DNA of 57,115 nt, taken from assembly GCA_025526915.1 (NCBI GenBank), contig JAHLKH010000179.1, positions 1 through 57,115 of the forward strand. Direction: 5' to 3'. Made by a program: the position numbers and the translations under genes. The notes beneath the pieces are model-generated. The model searched no databases, was not told the DNA's origin, and saw only the letters and a list, made by a program, of their open reading frames with translations. This document shows positions 1-13,874 of this stretch, piece after piece. Position 1 is the stretch's first letter. Each line of letters begins with the position of its first letter. This stretch comes from Entophlyctis helioformis. Lineage: Eukaryota > Chytridiomycota > Chytridiomycetes > Chytridiales > Chytriomycetaceae.

Positions 1-1312
1 CACGACGGTTGAAATGCAACCAGCGGACAACATCGACATGACCCTCCTGCGCAGCGCCATCCATGGCTCGTTTGGTGCAGCCTACGTCCGTGTACCGATG
101 GAGCCATTTGACAACATCGAGATGCCCATGCCGCGCGGCATTGTCCATGGCGTCCGACGTGCAACCCTCGCTGGTGTGCTTGTGCAGCCACTCGAGTATA
201 TGCAAATGGCCACTAGATGCTGCGTTGTCCATGGCGTCGTGCGAAAGGTTTCCAATCCGGTGGTGGACAACGTACTCGAGGATGGGCAAGTCGCCAAACT
301 CTGCCGCGTCATCTGCCAGCCACGAGAAGCCTGCGTTGGCCCACATGGGCTTGTTGTCTGGCCGCAACAGCCACCAGACGACCGCAGTGCGACGGGTAGC
401 GATGCCAGACCGAAGAGCAGCGCGGGATGGCGATTGGGCGTACTTGGACGCCAGGTACATGTAAACACCGAGTTGGCCGCCTCTGACGGAGCCTGCGAGA
501 GAGATCTGGCTCTCAAAGCCGTTCTCGCAAAAGTACCGCACAATGTCGAGATGGCCGTGCTCACTGGCAAAGGCAAAGGCGTACACGCTGCCTGAGAAGT
601 AACCCTTGGACAGCTGCTGGACAACGTCCAGACGCCCTGCGCCTGCAGCGCAGCTCAGAAGCGTCTCGGCAAAGCGCGACGGAAGCGACTGCAACGACGG
701 AATGCGGTCCAGCACCCAGTCGACCATCTCGCGTGCGACGGTGCCGAGATCGGGCACGACGATGGAGCCTGTCCAGGTCACATGCAAGACTCTTTTCGAG
801 ACCGGCTTCGGCGACGGCGCAGACTCGAGCTGCGCACTGGACCTCGATCCAAGTTCCAGAGCATGGGCGATGGTCTCGAGTGCAGCGGCGACTGTGGTTG
901 GCGATTGATCGCATGGCGGAGCAGTGATGGCGTCCATGAGCAGTCGGTGGATAGGCAGCAGGTTTCGCTCGCTTGGGGAGGGCCGAGCCAGGTTGAGCCC
1001 GCTGGCGAGGAATCCATAAGCCTTTGGGTGCAGCTGGACGGCGAGCTCCATGGCCTCGCTTCTGATGAGCAGCGGTTCCCAGTCGAGCTCGATACACGGC
1101 AGCAGCGGAACCACGCCGACCATGTCGTTGAGGAACGCATCGGCCCACAGGAGCGACACTTGAAACTCGGTCAGCGGCAGCTCAAGGAAACCGAGCAAGT
1201 ACTGCGTGGCAAGGCCGGCGTGGCCAAACACCTGATGCTGCAGCTCGACAGGCAGGTTCCAGACGCAGTCAATCAGGTCGGCATTCCACTTGTCGTGGCT
1301 GTCGTTTGGCAT
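1..1312 (-). CDS. ankyrin-repeat protein (partial, cut by left window edge)
   Basis: An open minus-strand frame runs from an ATG at 1312 to the window edge without a stop (437 codons seen, C-terminus missing). The first ~200 residues contain no recognised domain. From about position 640 downwards, repeats of roughly 30 residues follow the ankyrin helix pattern, for example ASEHGHLDIVRYF, NAASSGHLHILEWLH, NAARHGHLDVVKWLH and GAAQEGHVDVVRWLH. Such repeats form a protein-binding solenoid; the partner cannot be told. Large families of this F-box-less, ankyrin-rich type are common in chytrids (family knowledge). No intron is needed in the visible part. The ATG lies only 21 bp downstream of the stop of the neighbouring metallopeptidase gene on the same strand, so the start could be different or the transcripts could overlap. 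Confidence 0.85.
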   Translation of the reverse strand, partial: MPNDSHDKWNADLIDCVWNLPVELQHQVFGHAGLATQYLLGFLELPLTEFQVSLLWADAFLNDMVGVVPLLPCIELDWEPLLIRSEAMELAVQLHPKAYGFLASGLNLARPSPSERNLLPIHRLLMDAITAPPCDQSPTTVAAALETIAHALELGSRSSAQLESAPSPKPVSKRVLHVTWTGSIVVPDLGTVAREMVDWVLDRIPSLQSLPSRFAETLLSCAAGAGRLDVVQQLSKGYFSGSVYAFAFASEHGHLDIVRYFCENGFESQISLAGSVRGGQLGVYMYLASKYAQSPSRAALRSGIATRRTAVVWWLLRPDNKPMWANAGFSWLADDAAEFGDLPILEYVVHHRIGNLSHDAMDNAASSGHLHILEWLHKHTSEGCTSDAMDNAARHGHLDVVKWLHRYTDVGCTKRAMDGAAQEGHVDVVRWLHFNRR

Positions 1313-1333
1313 GATGAGGGAAGTTCTCTGATG

Positions 1334-3216
1334 TTATTTCGTAATGTATCCCATGTTGCGAAAGATGCCGAGAATAGCGTCGCCGATGCTGCCTGTGGGC
1401 GACGAAGGTCGCATGGCGTCCATGCCCGAGCCGCCTGTCGAGAATGGCCGCATGAGGTAGTTGGACGTGCCCGTATACGATCGGTCATCAATGTGTGACA
1501 GCGAGCTCCCGGACGAGTATGTGGACGGCGTGTACACGTACGCGTATCTGTACTTGTTCACGTTTGCCGTGTTGTTGAGCTGCGACGCACTCTTGCTGCT
1601 GCTGCGGTCCACCTCTGGATACCATGTCACCACGCTGCGGCGTGTTTGGAACAGCCCGTTGGTGCCGCCGAGTGCGAGCGCCACATTGCCCCCAACAGAC
1701 TGGGTGAACAGCGTGTACCATCCGCCCTGTCCGCCGGCTGCAAGCGACTCGGCCAGGCTCGCCTTGATCACGTCTGCATAGCTCTTGAGCCACACATTGT
1801 TGATGCTGTCGCTCATGAACCGCACGTAGATGTAAGGCGGCGCCAGTCCAAGCACTCGCCCGGTCACATCTCGGTCAAGGAATGACGGCATGAAGCGAGT
1901 CTCGTCGATCCATGTGAACCACGACGAGATGAACCCCAAGACCATGGCAGATCTCGTGCATTGCAACTGCAGCCACAGATGCCATCACAGCCATCACAGC
2001 CATCACAGCTGGTCAGTCAGCATGTGTCGGTGGACAGACGGCGGCACACCACAGCACACACAGCACACACAATGCACACGATGCCCACCTTGCTCAAAAT
2101 CGTACGATCGCAGTCCAGCTGGATCATAGAACCCGCCGTGTGTGCCGGAGAACGATCCCCAGATGCCGACTGCCGATCCCCCACATCATCTCCAGCCTCG
2201 CCCGCAAACCACCAGTTCACGTCCGAGTTCATGGTGATGGCCAGATCATCCGCAGTGCTGCCTGCAAACACGGGGTCGTCAGGCACATACTGCTTTGCCA
2301 GCGACGACGGGTACATGTACGCGGCATCCAGTCCCAGCCGCCTGGCATCTGTGGATGAGAACACGTGCCATGCCGATGGCGAAGCATAGGCAAGTGTCGA
2401 CTCGCGCGTCGGACATGGCTGGCCGAGACTGGATGTCGACGATGCTGTGCAGAACGATGTGTACTGCACGGACATGTAGATGCGGCTGCGGATGAATATA
2501 GTGCGTTCCAGACGCTGCAGCACGCGACTGAGCAGCAGCGACACGCGCAGACAGGTTGTGCCGGGACCGCCGGACAGGTCGAGTGGCTCTGCATACGGCG
2601 ATGTGCATGTGAGTGTGGCTGTGAACGAGGCTGTTTTGACTGTCTGTCGAGTGATGTGTGGAGTGTATGTGGCCACGCGGTTCATGGGCAGCGACGCGGT
2701 TGTGTTTGGGCGAGCCAGGACGACGTTGTCTGCCAAGATGGATGGGGAATACAAGCCGCGCTTGGAAGTGGAGAGGGACGGAGGTGGAGATGGAGCTGCT
2801 GCTGTCGACGATGACGCTGGCGATGACGCTGCAGACGGCGAGTCTTGCTGCGAGCGGCGCGCCAACTCGACTGGTGCGGTGTGAGTCTCATACCGCGTGA
2901 AGCGAGGAACAGGACCAGCACCAAGCGAGTCGAGATCCAGCAGATAGTGATGCGAGAATGCGGATGGTGCTGTGTATGCTGTCGATGCTGTGGATGCTGT
3001 CGATGCTGTCGAGTCGACTGTTGCAGATGATGGTTGCTGCGGGACTGGCGCTGCCGTCACAGTCGCTGCTGCCAATCCAACAACAGCAACAAACGCGACG
3101 AGAGCGGCACGTCGCGACCAGCACCTCGACGGCTCGTGTCCACGCCGACACAGCCAGCGGCCACACGCACAGAGGCACAACATGGCGACGCAGTGTGCAG
3201 CAGACAAGCGATGCAT
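1334..3216 (-). CDS. secreted zinc metallopeptidase-like protein, frame broken at the active-site motif
   Basis: Two exons, 3216-2106 and 1966-1334, joined by a phase-1 intron (donor gtacga, acceptor ctgcag). The N-terminus has an Arg-rich start, then a hydrophobic signal or anchor (LVAFVAVVGLAAATVTA), then a Ser/Thr/Ala-rich stretch. Around the exon junction the reading is DLAMHEICHGLG, a HExxH zinc-binding and catalytic motif followed by GLG, as in secreted fungal metallopeptidase-like proteins whose motif continues GFxSSW. The continuation GFISSWFTW is present but one frame away: the G4 run (CCCC at 1934-1937 on the plus strand) must lose one base. Downstream is about 200 residues ending in a Ser/Gly-rich tail. 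An alternative donor (2088) keeps one continuous frame but destroys the HExxH motif. Probably exported; substrate unknown. Confidence 0.65.
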
Positions 3217-3521
3217 GGCTGGTTCAAGTCAAGCCAGCCGCAAGCACCGTCGCGACCGCCGCCAAGCGCCAGCACGATGAGCACGCCAAACAACGATCGG
3301 CATCTGGCCAGAGTCGGGCCAACACAACGAGCTTCATTGTCGCCAGCATGCCACCACTGCACGGCATGGTCCGGTCGTGTCCAGTGTGCAGCCACTCTGG
3401 CGTGAATGCACCGTCTCCATTGCACATCCGCATCGGGGATCAGGCGTCCCCGTCGCACACCACAGCATCACGGCACCACAGCACAACAGCACAACAGCGC
3501 CAGCACGACACTGCTGCTCTG
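3217..3521. other. intergenic, 305 bp
   Basis: Upstream region of the metallopeptidase gene and downstream region of the small secreted protein gene. It holds an imperfect run rich in CACAGCA/CAACAGCA near 3461-3510. No coding signal is convincing. Confidence 0.5.
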
Positions 3522-4322
3522 TTAGTTGTCGTCGTCGAGCGTGGTGTACGACGCCAGATGCTGCAGCAGCGTCGACCGGCTGATTGCCGACGCAAGCGAC
3601 GCAGGCATCCGCTCAATCGCCAACGCATTGCCAGCACCGGCTATGGATCCGGCTGACGGCGACGACGACGGTGACTGTGCAGGTGCAGGTGCAGGTGCCG
3701 ACTGTGTGAAGGAAGCAAAGGATGCATTTGCGCCGGCTGCTGCTGCTGCTGCTGCTGGCGTGGGCATCGGGCCGGCTGCAGACCGCTGCGGTCTTGGCAT
3801 CGACGTCTGCGTTGATGGCGAGGCGTGAGTGACGGCGTGGATGGCATGCCGAAGGTGGGCATTGACTTACTGTGCTGAACAGCCGGCTGCGTGCTGTCGA
3901 GGCCGAGCCTGTGAACGTCGCCGAGGCAGCACGTCGAGACGCCAAAGTGATCATGATTCTCGGTTGGCGGTCAACCCACATTCGTTCATGGCCAGATTGA
4001 CGTTCAAGGCGGCAGCGTTTGGGAGCAGAGCGTTCAGCAGTGCGAGGCAGGCGGGCTTGACAGGCCTGGCCGGCGTGGCGGGTGTCTCACCTGCAGCTGC
4101 ACGGCCGCAGTCATGGACACGGGGGCCGTCATGTGCCTCGACGGCAGCGTCGCTCGGTCTTGGTGCTCGGGTGCGTTTGCAAGTGTCGTGGCCATGCTCA
4201 GGCTGCTGCTGCTGCTGACACACTTTGCATGGACAGGCGGACATGTTCACTGCAGAGGCAGGCAGCACAGGCACAAGCACAAGCACAGCTAGCAGCATAT
4301 CTTCAAGCAGTAATGGCAGCAT
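3522..4322 (-). CDS. small predicted secreted protein, four exons, unrecognised
   Basis: Model with exons 4322-4224, 4055-3980, 3908-3871 and 3785-3522. The lengths sum to 477 nt, exactly 158 residues plus a stop. Donors are gtgtgt, gtgggt and gtaagt; acceptors are tcaag, cacag and cgcag. The N-terminus is a clear signal peptide (MLLAVLVLVPVLPASA, from the second Met at 4298, or the first at 4322). A short Cys-containing core follows (CPCKPACLALLNALLPN, then NVNLAMNEC), then an Ala/Pro/Ser-rich tail of about 85 residues ending in LDDDN. The Cys core suggests a disulphide-stabilised extracellular peptide. No family was recognised. The middle exon of 38 nt is the weakest part. An alternative start at 3972 would instead give an Arg-rich, mitochondrial-like N-terminus. 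Confidence 0.45.
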
Positions 4323-4603
4323 TGCGGCCGTCCCATCTTCAACAGCAGCAACGACAACGCACTGGACGGACGTGCTCTGGCGGCGATGGATCGACGACAG
4401 CTAGCAGCAGTCGAGAGCTCCACAATAGCAGATCCAGATCCAATGAAGACATGCCCAGATACGACCTGCAACAGCGGCTCTGTCCACCTGGCTCAACAGA
4501 CGAATATACGGCTGGCTGGATGGAATGATTGACGAAGGCATTCAATGGATAGGCGAAAAAGAGATGAGAGATCGGCAACGGATGACAGACAACCCACGTC
4601 GCA

Positions 4604-6493
4604 TCACATCAGAATCTCCTGCTGGAACGAGCGCTTGATCTCCTTGTGGGGCAGCACAATGCAGTCGCGCACGATAAGCTCGTCGCCGACCGTGACGTCC
4701 TTGCCCAGAATGGATGCCGTCGGGATCTTGGAGCCCTTGGACGTGGCAGCCTCCTCAGACGGCTCCTCCTGGTCAGTCGATCCCTCGACACGAGCCCATG
4801 CGCCAATCTTGGAGTCCCAGCCCACAATCGCGTTGATGATGCATGCGTCGTTCTTGATCTCGACAGCGTCCAGAACAAGCGACTCGCGGATGCGGACACC
4901 GCGGCCAATAAGGGCACGCGGACCAATCGACACGTTGGGTCCAATCTTGGAGCTCGGATGCACAATCGCGGTTGGGTGGATGTACACGGGAGCGATGAGC
5001 TCAGGATACTGTCGCGTAGAGGGCGACATGGCCGTTGGCGAAGACATGGAAGGGGACGCCAGCACAGGCGACGTGGACCGCTTGCCGTGCAGGAGCGGCG
5101 TCACGACCGGCTCAGACAGACGGCGCGGCTGGGCCTGCATAAAGTACTGGAGGTACTTGCGGTTGGCAGGAATGGCGGAGCTGCCGTGCTTGACCGCCAT
5201 CCAAAAGTCTCTGTGCGAGGCAGTGAACACGTACAGATGGCCATCGAGGGCAAGCGTGCGCAGCACATCCTGCTCGAGCTGGATGCGCTCGTTGCTACGC
5301 GACAGCGATGCATTCGACGAGTACACCGAGGCGTTGGCAAACTGGTCGAGCGTGAGGCCCTCCTCGGCCTCTTCGGCGCGACGGTTGGAGATGGCCTTGA
5401 GGAAGTAAGGGAAGACGTCGCGCGAGAGCAGGTAGATGCCACACGAGATGAGGTCCGAGATGAACGTCTGTGGCTTCTCGACAAAGTGGACGACCTTGGA
5501 TGTTGCGGCGTCTGGAACGAGGCAGCCGTACCTGTGGGCCTTGGACTTGTCGACGTTGATGCCCATGACAGTGCCGATGGCCTGCTTGTTGCGGTGGAAG
5601 GCAAGCATCTCATTGAGCGGGAACGACGAGGCGATGTCGGCATTGAGCACAAAGAAGGCGTCTGGGTTGCCGCGCATGATCTCGTCGCGGAAGTGGTAGA
5701 CACCGCCGCCCGTGCCAAGCGACTGGTACTCACGCAGGTACCTGGCCAACGAGCCGAGAGCCAAGGCATGCCAGTGTGAGCGAGAGGAGTGATGGGCAAG
5801 CATGACTCAAGCGACGGGGCATTGTCGCGATGACGGAGATACGGCCCAACGCGGCTGTGCGGCACTGCCATGCAGCAGACTGCAGACGGCAAGCCAGGCC
5901 AAGGCAAGGCATGCAAACGGCCAAGGGACGGCCTGGGCCACACACGCCAGCCATAGGACGCAGGCACTGGCAGGCCTGTCTGCCGTGAGCGTGGCCTGGC
6001 TGCAGCATGGCATGGCATGGCAGGCAGGCAGCAGTGGCGCTCTCTGTCGCCACAGCCAGCAACAACCTCCGCCGCAGACAAGATGCAGACAGCCAACAAG
6101 GGCTTGAACTGGACAGACAGACGCTGCACAGATACAGGCAGGCAGGCACAGACAGGCAGGCGCACACACACACCTGATGCTGATGTGCGGGAACTCGATA
6201 GAGGCCTCGCCAATGAAGCGGTCAAAGACCGAGTTCTCGTAGAAGCCAATGAGCAGAATCTCGCGCATGCCGACCGTCTTGCTCAGCGACAGCACATGGT
6301 GGTGGATCATGGGCACGCCGGCAATGGGAAACAGCGGCTTGGGGCAGTCCATGGACAGCGGGCGGAAGCGGGTGCCGACGCTGGGCCCGCCCACGAGGAT
6401 GACGCCCTTGAGCGAGGGCGCCGCCGGGTTGGCCGGTGCGGTGCTGCTGCCTGTAAACGTGTTCAGATGCGGCCGCGCTGGGTAGGTGGACAT
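4604..6493 (-). CDS. GMPPA: GDP-mannose pyrophosphorylase alpha subunit (GMPPA-like)
   Basis: Two exons, 6493-6174 and 5741-4604, give 485 residues (human GMPPA has about 420). The nucleotidyltransferase domain opens with LKGVILVGGPSVGTRFRPLS, the A-type signature, in contrast to the GFGTRLRPLT of catalytic GMPPB. It continues with KPLFPIAGVPMI, LGTGGGVYHFRD and FFVLNADI. A left-handed beta-helix follows (YIHPTAIVHPSSKIGPNVSIG), and the C-terminus VLPHKEI matches GMPPA closely. GMPPA binds GDP-mannose and regulates GMPPB, which makes GDP-mannose for glycoproteins, GPI anchors and wall mannans in the cytosol. A Ser/Thr-rich insert of about 30 residues (VLASPSMSSPTAMSPSTRQ) separates the two domains. 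The intron (6173-5742, donor gtgtgt) is long for this window and full of GCAGG/GGCAGGCA repeats. A nine-codon CAA/CAG run lies just upstream of the chosen ATG. Confidence 0.93.
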
Positions 6494-6742
6494 GGCTGGC
6501 GGTGGTTGGTGTCGCTGTTGCTGTTGCTGTTGCTGTTGTTGCCAATGGCGGCAAGCTGGCAGGACGCGACGCACCAAATGCCGCCAGACTCAAGCACGGC
6601 CGCTGGTGCGCTGCATCTGCGTTGGGCCACAACAGCACCCACACTGGATCCACAGGCCACACCAAACAGATCTTCATTCGGCTGCACCGGCAGACGCTCC
6701 TTGAGCTGCGCAAACACACAACGAGATCGTACAATCAACACA

Positions 6743-9700
6743 CTACCAGCCGTCGTCCTTCTTCGTCAGCGGGCTGTCCAGACTGAGTGGCTGGCGCTCC
6801 TCGGGTGACGGAATTCTCTCGTCATAGTTGGTGGCCGGACGGCTGGTCGAGATCTTGGTTGGCGGGTCACGGCCGTGGCGGCCTGATCCAGAACTGCCGG
6901 GGTGGCGAGACGAGGAGGACGCCTGGCCAGAGTCACCACTGTCGCGGCCCCGCCCATTCTCGCCCACGGTGCTGGCGCGCAATGGCGGAGCCACGTCACG
7001 ACCGCGGTCATGGCGACTGCCGCTGCTACGATCTCCACCACGGTCTGAGCCACGGTCTGAACGCTCCGAGCGCTCTGAGCGGTCGCGATGGCCATCCCAA
7101 GGCGATCCGCTGAGAGGGGATGCACGGCCGTTGTCACTCGCACGATCGTGGTGGCGAGAACTGCGGCTGCCGCCATGCTCACGAGCGCGGCCTGGAGAGC
7201 GCGAGCGAGGAGGAGAGCCAGATCGGCCGCGCTCTCTAACCCTGCCCACGTCGCTGCCACGGTCGCTGCCACGTCGGTCGTCGCGGTCCCTGCTGCGTCG
7301 GCGATCACGGTCACTGCTTCGTCGTTCGTCGTGGCTCCTGTCACGGTCGCGTTGGCGTCCCTCATCCTGCCTCGGCTGCTCATCCCCCGACCGGAGCCTG
7401 GTGTTGCGCGATTCGGGGCTGGGGGCTCTGTCTGGGGCACGCTTTCTGCTTAACATGGAGCGCAAGTCCGTGGAGCTGCTGTCACCACGGCCAGCAGCGT
7501 CCGATGGCGGCTTGCTGTCAGCTGGCGGGGCCGCTTTGGGCGAGTCGTCATCACGAGAGCGCTTGGCCACATCGATCCCAAAGTCCTCAGGCTGCCATAA
7601 CTGGGCGACAGAATGCGTTGCGACCACTGGAAACTCGGTGCCCCATTCAGTCGACTTGGACGGATGCGCACTGGCTCGATCGTCTCTGCTGCGGCTTCCG
7701 CGACTGTCAATGCGGAAAGAGTTGAACACAGCGGTGCGTCAGCAAATGTGGGAGTAGATACGAAACCAGATCATCCCGTGGAGAGCTCAATGCATCGCGT
7801 GGAGGCTTACCGGTCTCGGTCTCCGCGGCGATCGTCACGGTCGTCCGTGGATCCACGCTGCTGGTCGTTGCGCGGCTCGTCCTTGCGTCGGTCATCTCGG
7901 CGTCGCCCATCGTCACGCGAGTCCTCTCTGCGCCTCTCGTCTCTGCGTTTGTCGTTGTCGCGTGAGTCATCTCTGCGCCGTGTCTCATCGCGTCCCTGAT
8001 CGTCGCGGAGACGCTTGGGAGATTCGTCGTCGTTGCCCGAGCGACCCGAGCCCATGCTCTGCTGCTGCTGTTGCTGCTTATCGTGACCCCCTCCAACTAG
8101 CCCCTGGCCCATGTGCCCACCACCAGCAGCCTGCGACTGGGCTTGCAGCTGAGCCTGGACTTGCGCTTGCACAAAGGGCGGCGGCATCCCACCGGGCGGC
8201 ATCTGGCCATGAGGATGAGGGAAGCCTCCTGCAGCGTGACCGCCCGCCATCATCGGGTTGTAGTACGGGTTAATGCCCATGCCCATGCCCACGTTCATGC
8301 CCACGTTCATGCCCATGTTCATGCCCATGCCGACACCCATCCCCGTCCCCATCCCCATGCCGGGATGAACACGGCCGGGACGTCCTGCGCCTTGTGGTCG
8401 GAAGAACGGCTGCCGTCCGTCGCCGTGCATGTGAGGTTGTCTAAAGCCGCCGACACCATTACCAGCCCATTGCCTACCTCCACCTGTCGGCCCGCCCGGC
8501 CCAGTGCCAGCACCAGTGCCAGCACCACCTGCTCCAGCAGCAGCAGCATTTGAGCCAGCGGGAGGGACAGTTCCAGCGCCAGCACCTCCATCGATGATGC
8601 CCGAGGCAGACGGTGCCAGTGCATCCATGGCCACGTTGCCCTTGGACTGGCGCATGCCGTATCCTGAATTGGTGCTTGTGTTGCCGTGGAGGAACGGGTT
8701 GGACAAGAGGTTTGGCGGAGCGAATGACACCTTTGGCTTTGTGCCGTGGATTGCGCTGGGGGTTTTAGGACGGCGCGCCAGATATGCATCAATCACCAGG
8801 CATGTGCATGGCGCGTGAGTGTGCTGGTCCAACGTGTCTCGTCGCGTTGAATCGCATCGCATCGCATTGCGTCGCATCGCGTCGCATCTGGTCGCATCGC
8901 AGGGTCGCGTCCCATTGCCCCCCGCCCAGTTGTCTACGCAACAGACACACATACATTCGTTGCACAAACTCCAGCGCCGTTGCCGCAGAGCCCGCCGTCT
9001 TGAAGAGCAGGAAGCAGAGGCCCTTGGACTTGCCGCTGTTGCGATGCTCAGAGAACCCCAGCTCGTTCATGTCCAGGTCGTGAAGGGTCCCGGCACTGCG
9101 CACAATCTCGATCATGTCCTCGTCGCTCGTCCACTGAAAGCGGGCCAGGCAGGAGAGCGCAGTGGATGGGATGCCGGTGCATGGGTGGCGCATTGGTTGT
9201 GGGACACGCACAATGCGTCGCGCAGCTTGTCAGCCTGCGAGACCCTGTCCATCTCGCGTTTGGAATGCATCCAGACAATGCGAAACATGGTGGATGGCAG
9301 ATGCACACAGAGGCCGATGCGAGACAGCAAGAGACAGAAAGAGACAGCAAGAGACACAGTGGCATACCCAGGACAGATTCTCGACAAAGATCCCGCAGCT
9401 GTTCTCATTGCCTCCCGTGATCTGGACAAGCGTGCTCGTTGATGATCCAGCAGTCTGTGGCATGGTGCCCGAGGGATCGTTGGTGGGTGCTGGCTCGGAC
9501 AGAGTGAACGTGCCGCCGTGCAGCGGTGTGCTCGACACGGCTGCTTCGCTTGCAGCCGCTTGTCCAGACGCTCCGTTTGCAGCTGTGGCACCGTTCGATG
9601 GCTCAGGCACAACCTCCTGGAACACGGACGACGCTGCAGGCGCAGTCTCGTTGGAGGCATTTGCGGCAACCGCCGCACTTGCTGGCCCGCTTGCCGAGCC

Positions 9701-9802
9701 TGCCATGCCTGCTCCCGCTACTGAGGAAGCTCCAGTTGCTCCTGTGGGTATCACTGGTGCAAGACTGCCAATGTCATCGCCGTACAGGTCAATGTCGTCC
9801 AT
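6743..9802 (-). CDS. CPSF6: CPSF6/CFIm68-like pre-mRNA cleavage factor subunit
   Basis: Four exons, 9802-9368, 9133-8951, 8823-7811 and 7703-6743, give 863 residues, longer than human CPSF6 (about 550). The start MDDIDLYGDD resembles the acidic N-terminus of CPSF6. An Ala/Ser-rich linker leads to one RRM split by intron 1: GIFVENLSW then WTSDEDMIEIV, and SGKSKGLCFLLFKTAGSA. This matches the CPSF6/7 RRM, including its WWTSDED step. Then come a Gly/Pro/Met-rich region with MGMN-type repeats, a Gln-rich piece, and two long charged blocks rich in RD, RS and DR dipeptides (RS-like domain). Family role: with NUDT21/CFIm25 it binds UGUA sites and guides poly(A)-site choice in the nucleus. The donor of intron 2 (gtgtgt at 8950) is inferred from phase. 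It is divergent from KTI12. Confidence 0.85.
8271..8356 (-). repeat. Met-Gly/Met-Asn coding minisatellite
   Basis: A tandem, slightly varied hexamer (GGCATG/AACATG on the coding strand) encodes GMGMNMGMNVGMNVGMGMG inside the Gly/Pro/Met-rich segment of the CPSF6-like protein. It is prone to length change. Confidence 0.8.
8841..8905. repeat. CGCATCGCAT-type microsatellite in an intron
   Basis: Repeats of (C/T)GCATCG, GTCGCATCG and variants fill intron 2 of the CPSF6-like gene. Confidence 0.75.
9321..9359. repeat. four-copy decamer repeat in CPSF6 intron 1
   Basis: Four tandem copies of GAGACAGCAA or close variants. The same decamer unit (CAAGAGACRG) recurs at 30101-30140, upstream of another RNA-binding protein gene. 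Confidence 0.75.
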
Positions 9803-10065
9803 GCCGGATCTTGACGCCTGTCTGCACCAAGCGATGGTCGGCCAGTCCGCCAGCCCGCCAGAGACAGGCAGGCAGAGAGAGAGCGTGTGTCAGTAACGAG
9901 GTGACGCACAGACACACACACAGAGAGAGAGGGTCGCTTGCGTGCCGCAGACGGCAGCCGGCCAAAGGCACAGGGCACAGGGAACAACTCGTACAGGACG
10001 ACAGTTGAAGTTTTGCAGATCAACTTCGTCCTTCATCAGGATAACAACGACAACAACAACGACCG
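9803..10065. promoter_or_regulatory. shared upstream region of CPSF6-like (-) and KTI12 (+)
   Basis: A 263-bp gap between two divergent start codons, so it must hold both promoters. It contains CA- and GA-rich simple repeats (about 9905-9932) and an AACAACAACGAC stretch (10041-10062) directly before the KTI12 start, probably 5' UTR. No TATA box is evident. Confidence 0.55.
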
Positions 10066-11170
10066 ATGCCATTGGTGACGATCTGTGGAGTGCCGCTGTC
10101 CGGCAAGACAACAAGAGCGACGGAGCTTGCATCGTTCCTAGAGTCGTACATCCAGCGAGAGCAGGCGTTTCTGCAGCAGCAAGTGCAGCAGCACGGTGTC
10201 TCTGTCCGCTCCAAAGTCATTGTCCTCAACGACGAGTCGCTGCGCATCGACAAGCGCACCGGATACGCTGGTACATGCATGCGTCTCTGGCTGTCTCGCT
10301 TTACCCGTTCGCTGCCCGCTCCGAACCTGCCGCCGTGCTACCGCTCGCCGCACCATAGCTGACTCTGCTTGACCTGCAGATGCGACCGAGGAGAAAAAGT
10401 CGAGAGGAGCGCTGCTGTCGGCAGTCGAGCGTCACCTGTCCAAGGACGACATTGTGGTTTGCGACGGCCTCAACTACATCAAGGGGTTCCGATACCAGCT
10501 GTACTGTGTAGCAAGAGCACTCGGTACACCGACATGCACTGTCAGTTCATCAGGCGATCGCCCTGTGCCGTGATCGTTCAGCTGCTGACATCCAGGGTTG
10601 GCGCAATGACAGATCCACAGTGCCATCTCAGTGGATGCAGCCAAAGCACGCAACGACACGCTGGCAACATACGAGACGGGCCTGTTTGATAATCTGTGCT
10701 CCAGGTTCGAAGAGCCAGACGGCCGCAACCGGTGGGACGCGCCGCTCTTCACGCTCATCCCAGACGATCCATCGCTATCACATCTCCCGCCCCAAGACGA
10801 CGCAGGCAACCAGCCGCTGACACCGATCCAGTCGCAGATCATCGACGCCATCCTCCTCCGCAAACCACCCGCACCCAACCTGTCTACGGTCGTCAAGCCG
10901 CTCACGGAAACCAACTACTTGCACGAGATGGACAAGACAACATCGGCCATCATTGAAGCAGTGGCAGACGCGCAAAAGAACGGACTGATGGGCAATGTCA
11001 CGGTGCCCAAAACCAAGCTGCAGATCCGGCTGCCTTCTCGCACGATCCCGCTGACCGAGCTGCGGCGTCTGAGACGGCAGTACACACAGCTCAACAAGAT
11101 GCACACGCAGCTGAGCATGGACAAGGTTGCAGAGGGATTTGCGGATTATCTCAATACCAATCTGGCTTGA
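10066..11170 (+). CDS. KTI12: KTI12-like Elongator-associated P-loop protein
   Basis: The protein begins MPLVTICGVPLSGKTTRA, with a P-loop GxxxSGKT as in KTI12 and PSTK. The first intron is clear (10271-10379, donor gtacat, acceptor ctgcag). Exon 2 reads DDIVVCDGLNYIKGFRYQLY (Walker-B-like region) to about ALGTPTCTV. The last exon reads RFEEPDGRNRWDAPLF, a hallmark of KTI12, then TIPLTELRRLRRQYTQLNK near the C-terminus. KTI12 is an ATPase that assists Elongator in wobble-uridine modification of tRNA in the cytosol. The second intron is unsettled: donor gttcat at 10545 with acceptor at 10631 restores the frame, while the more obvious donor gtcagt at 10541 with acceptor at 10620 leaves a 1-nt shift, so a base may be missing here. 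Confidence 0.85.
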
Positions 11171-11391
11171 TGACGCTTGGCATGACAGTTTTGTGCACTC
11201 GACGGGATTTGGATGCGGTTCAAGACTCTGTGGGGAGACATTTTATGGTGAGATGGGCCCAACATGATCTGTCGGGCACATAAGATCAAAGAGGATCGCG
11301 TTCAAAGGAAAGGAAAAGGGAGCAAGCACCACGGGAAGAGAGGCAATAGGGTGGATGAGATAGGCCGGCCGGTGGATGGATCTGGCAGCCT

Positions 11392-13874
<2,483 letters not shown>

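Noticed and set aside
3871..3972. Separate mitochondrial protein starting MITLASRRAASATF
   Set aside because: A four-exon model with a signal peptide accounts for the same downstream exons with consistent phase; the Arg-rich stretch falls in an intron of that model. Kept only as an alternative.
4646..5779. Long open frames antisense to GMPPA; similar cases at 17807-18601 and 46983-48095
   Set aside because: High GC content creates stop-poor shadows. The opposite strand has clear family motifs, and these frames have none.
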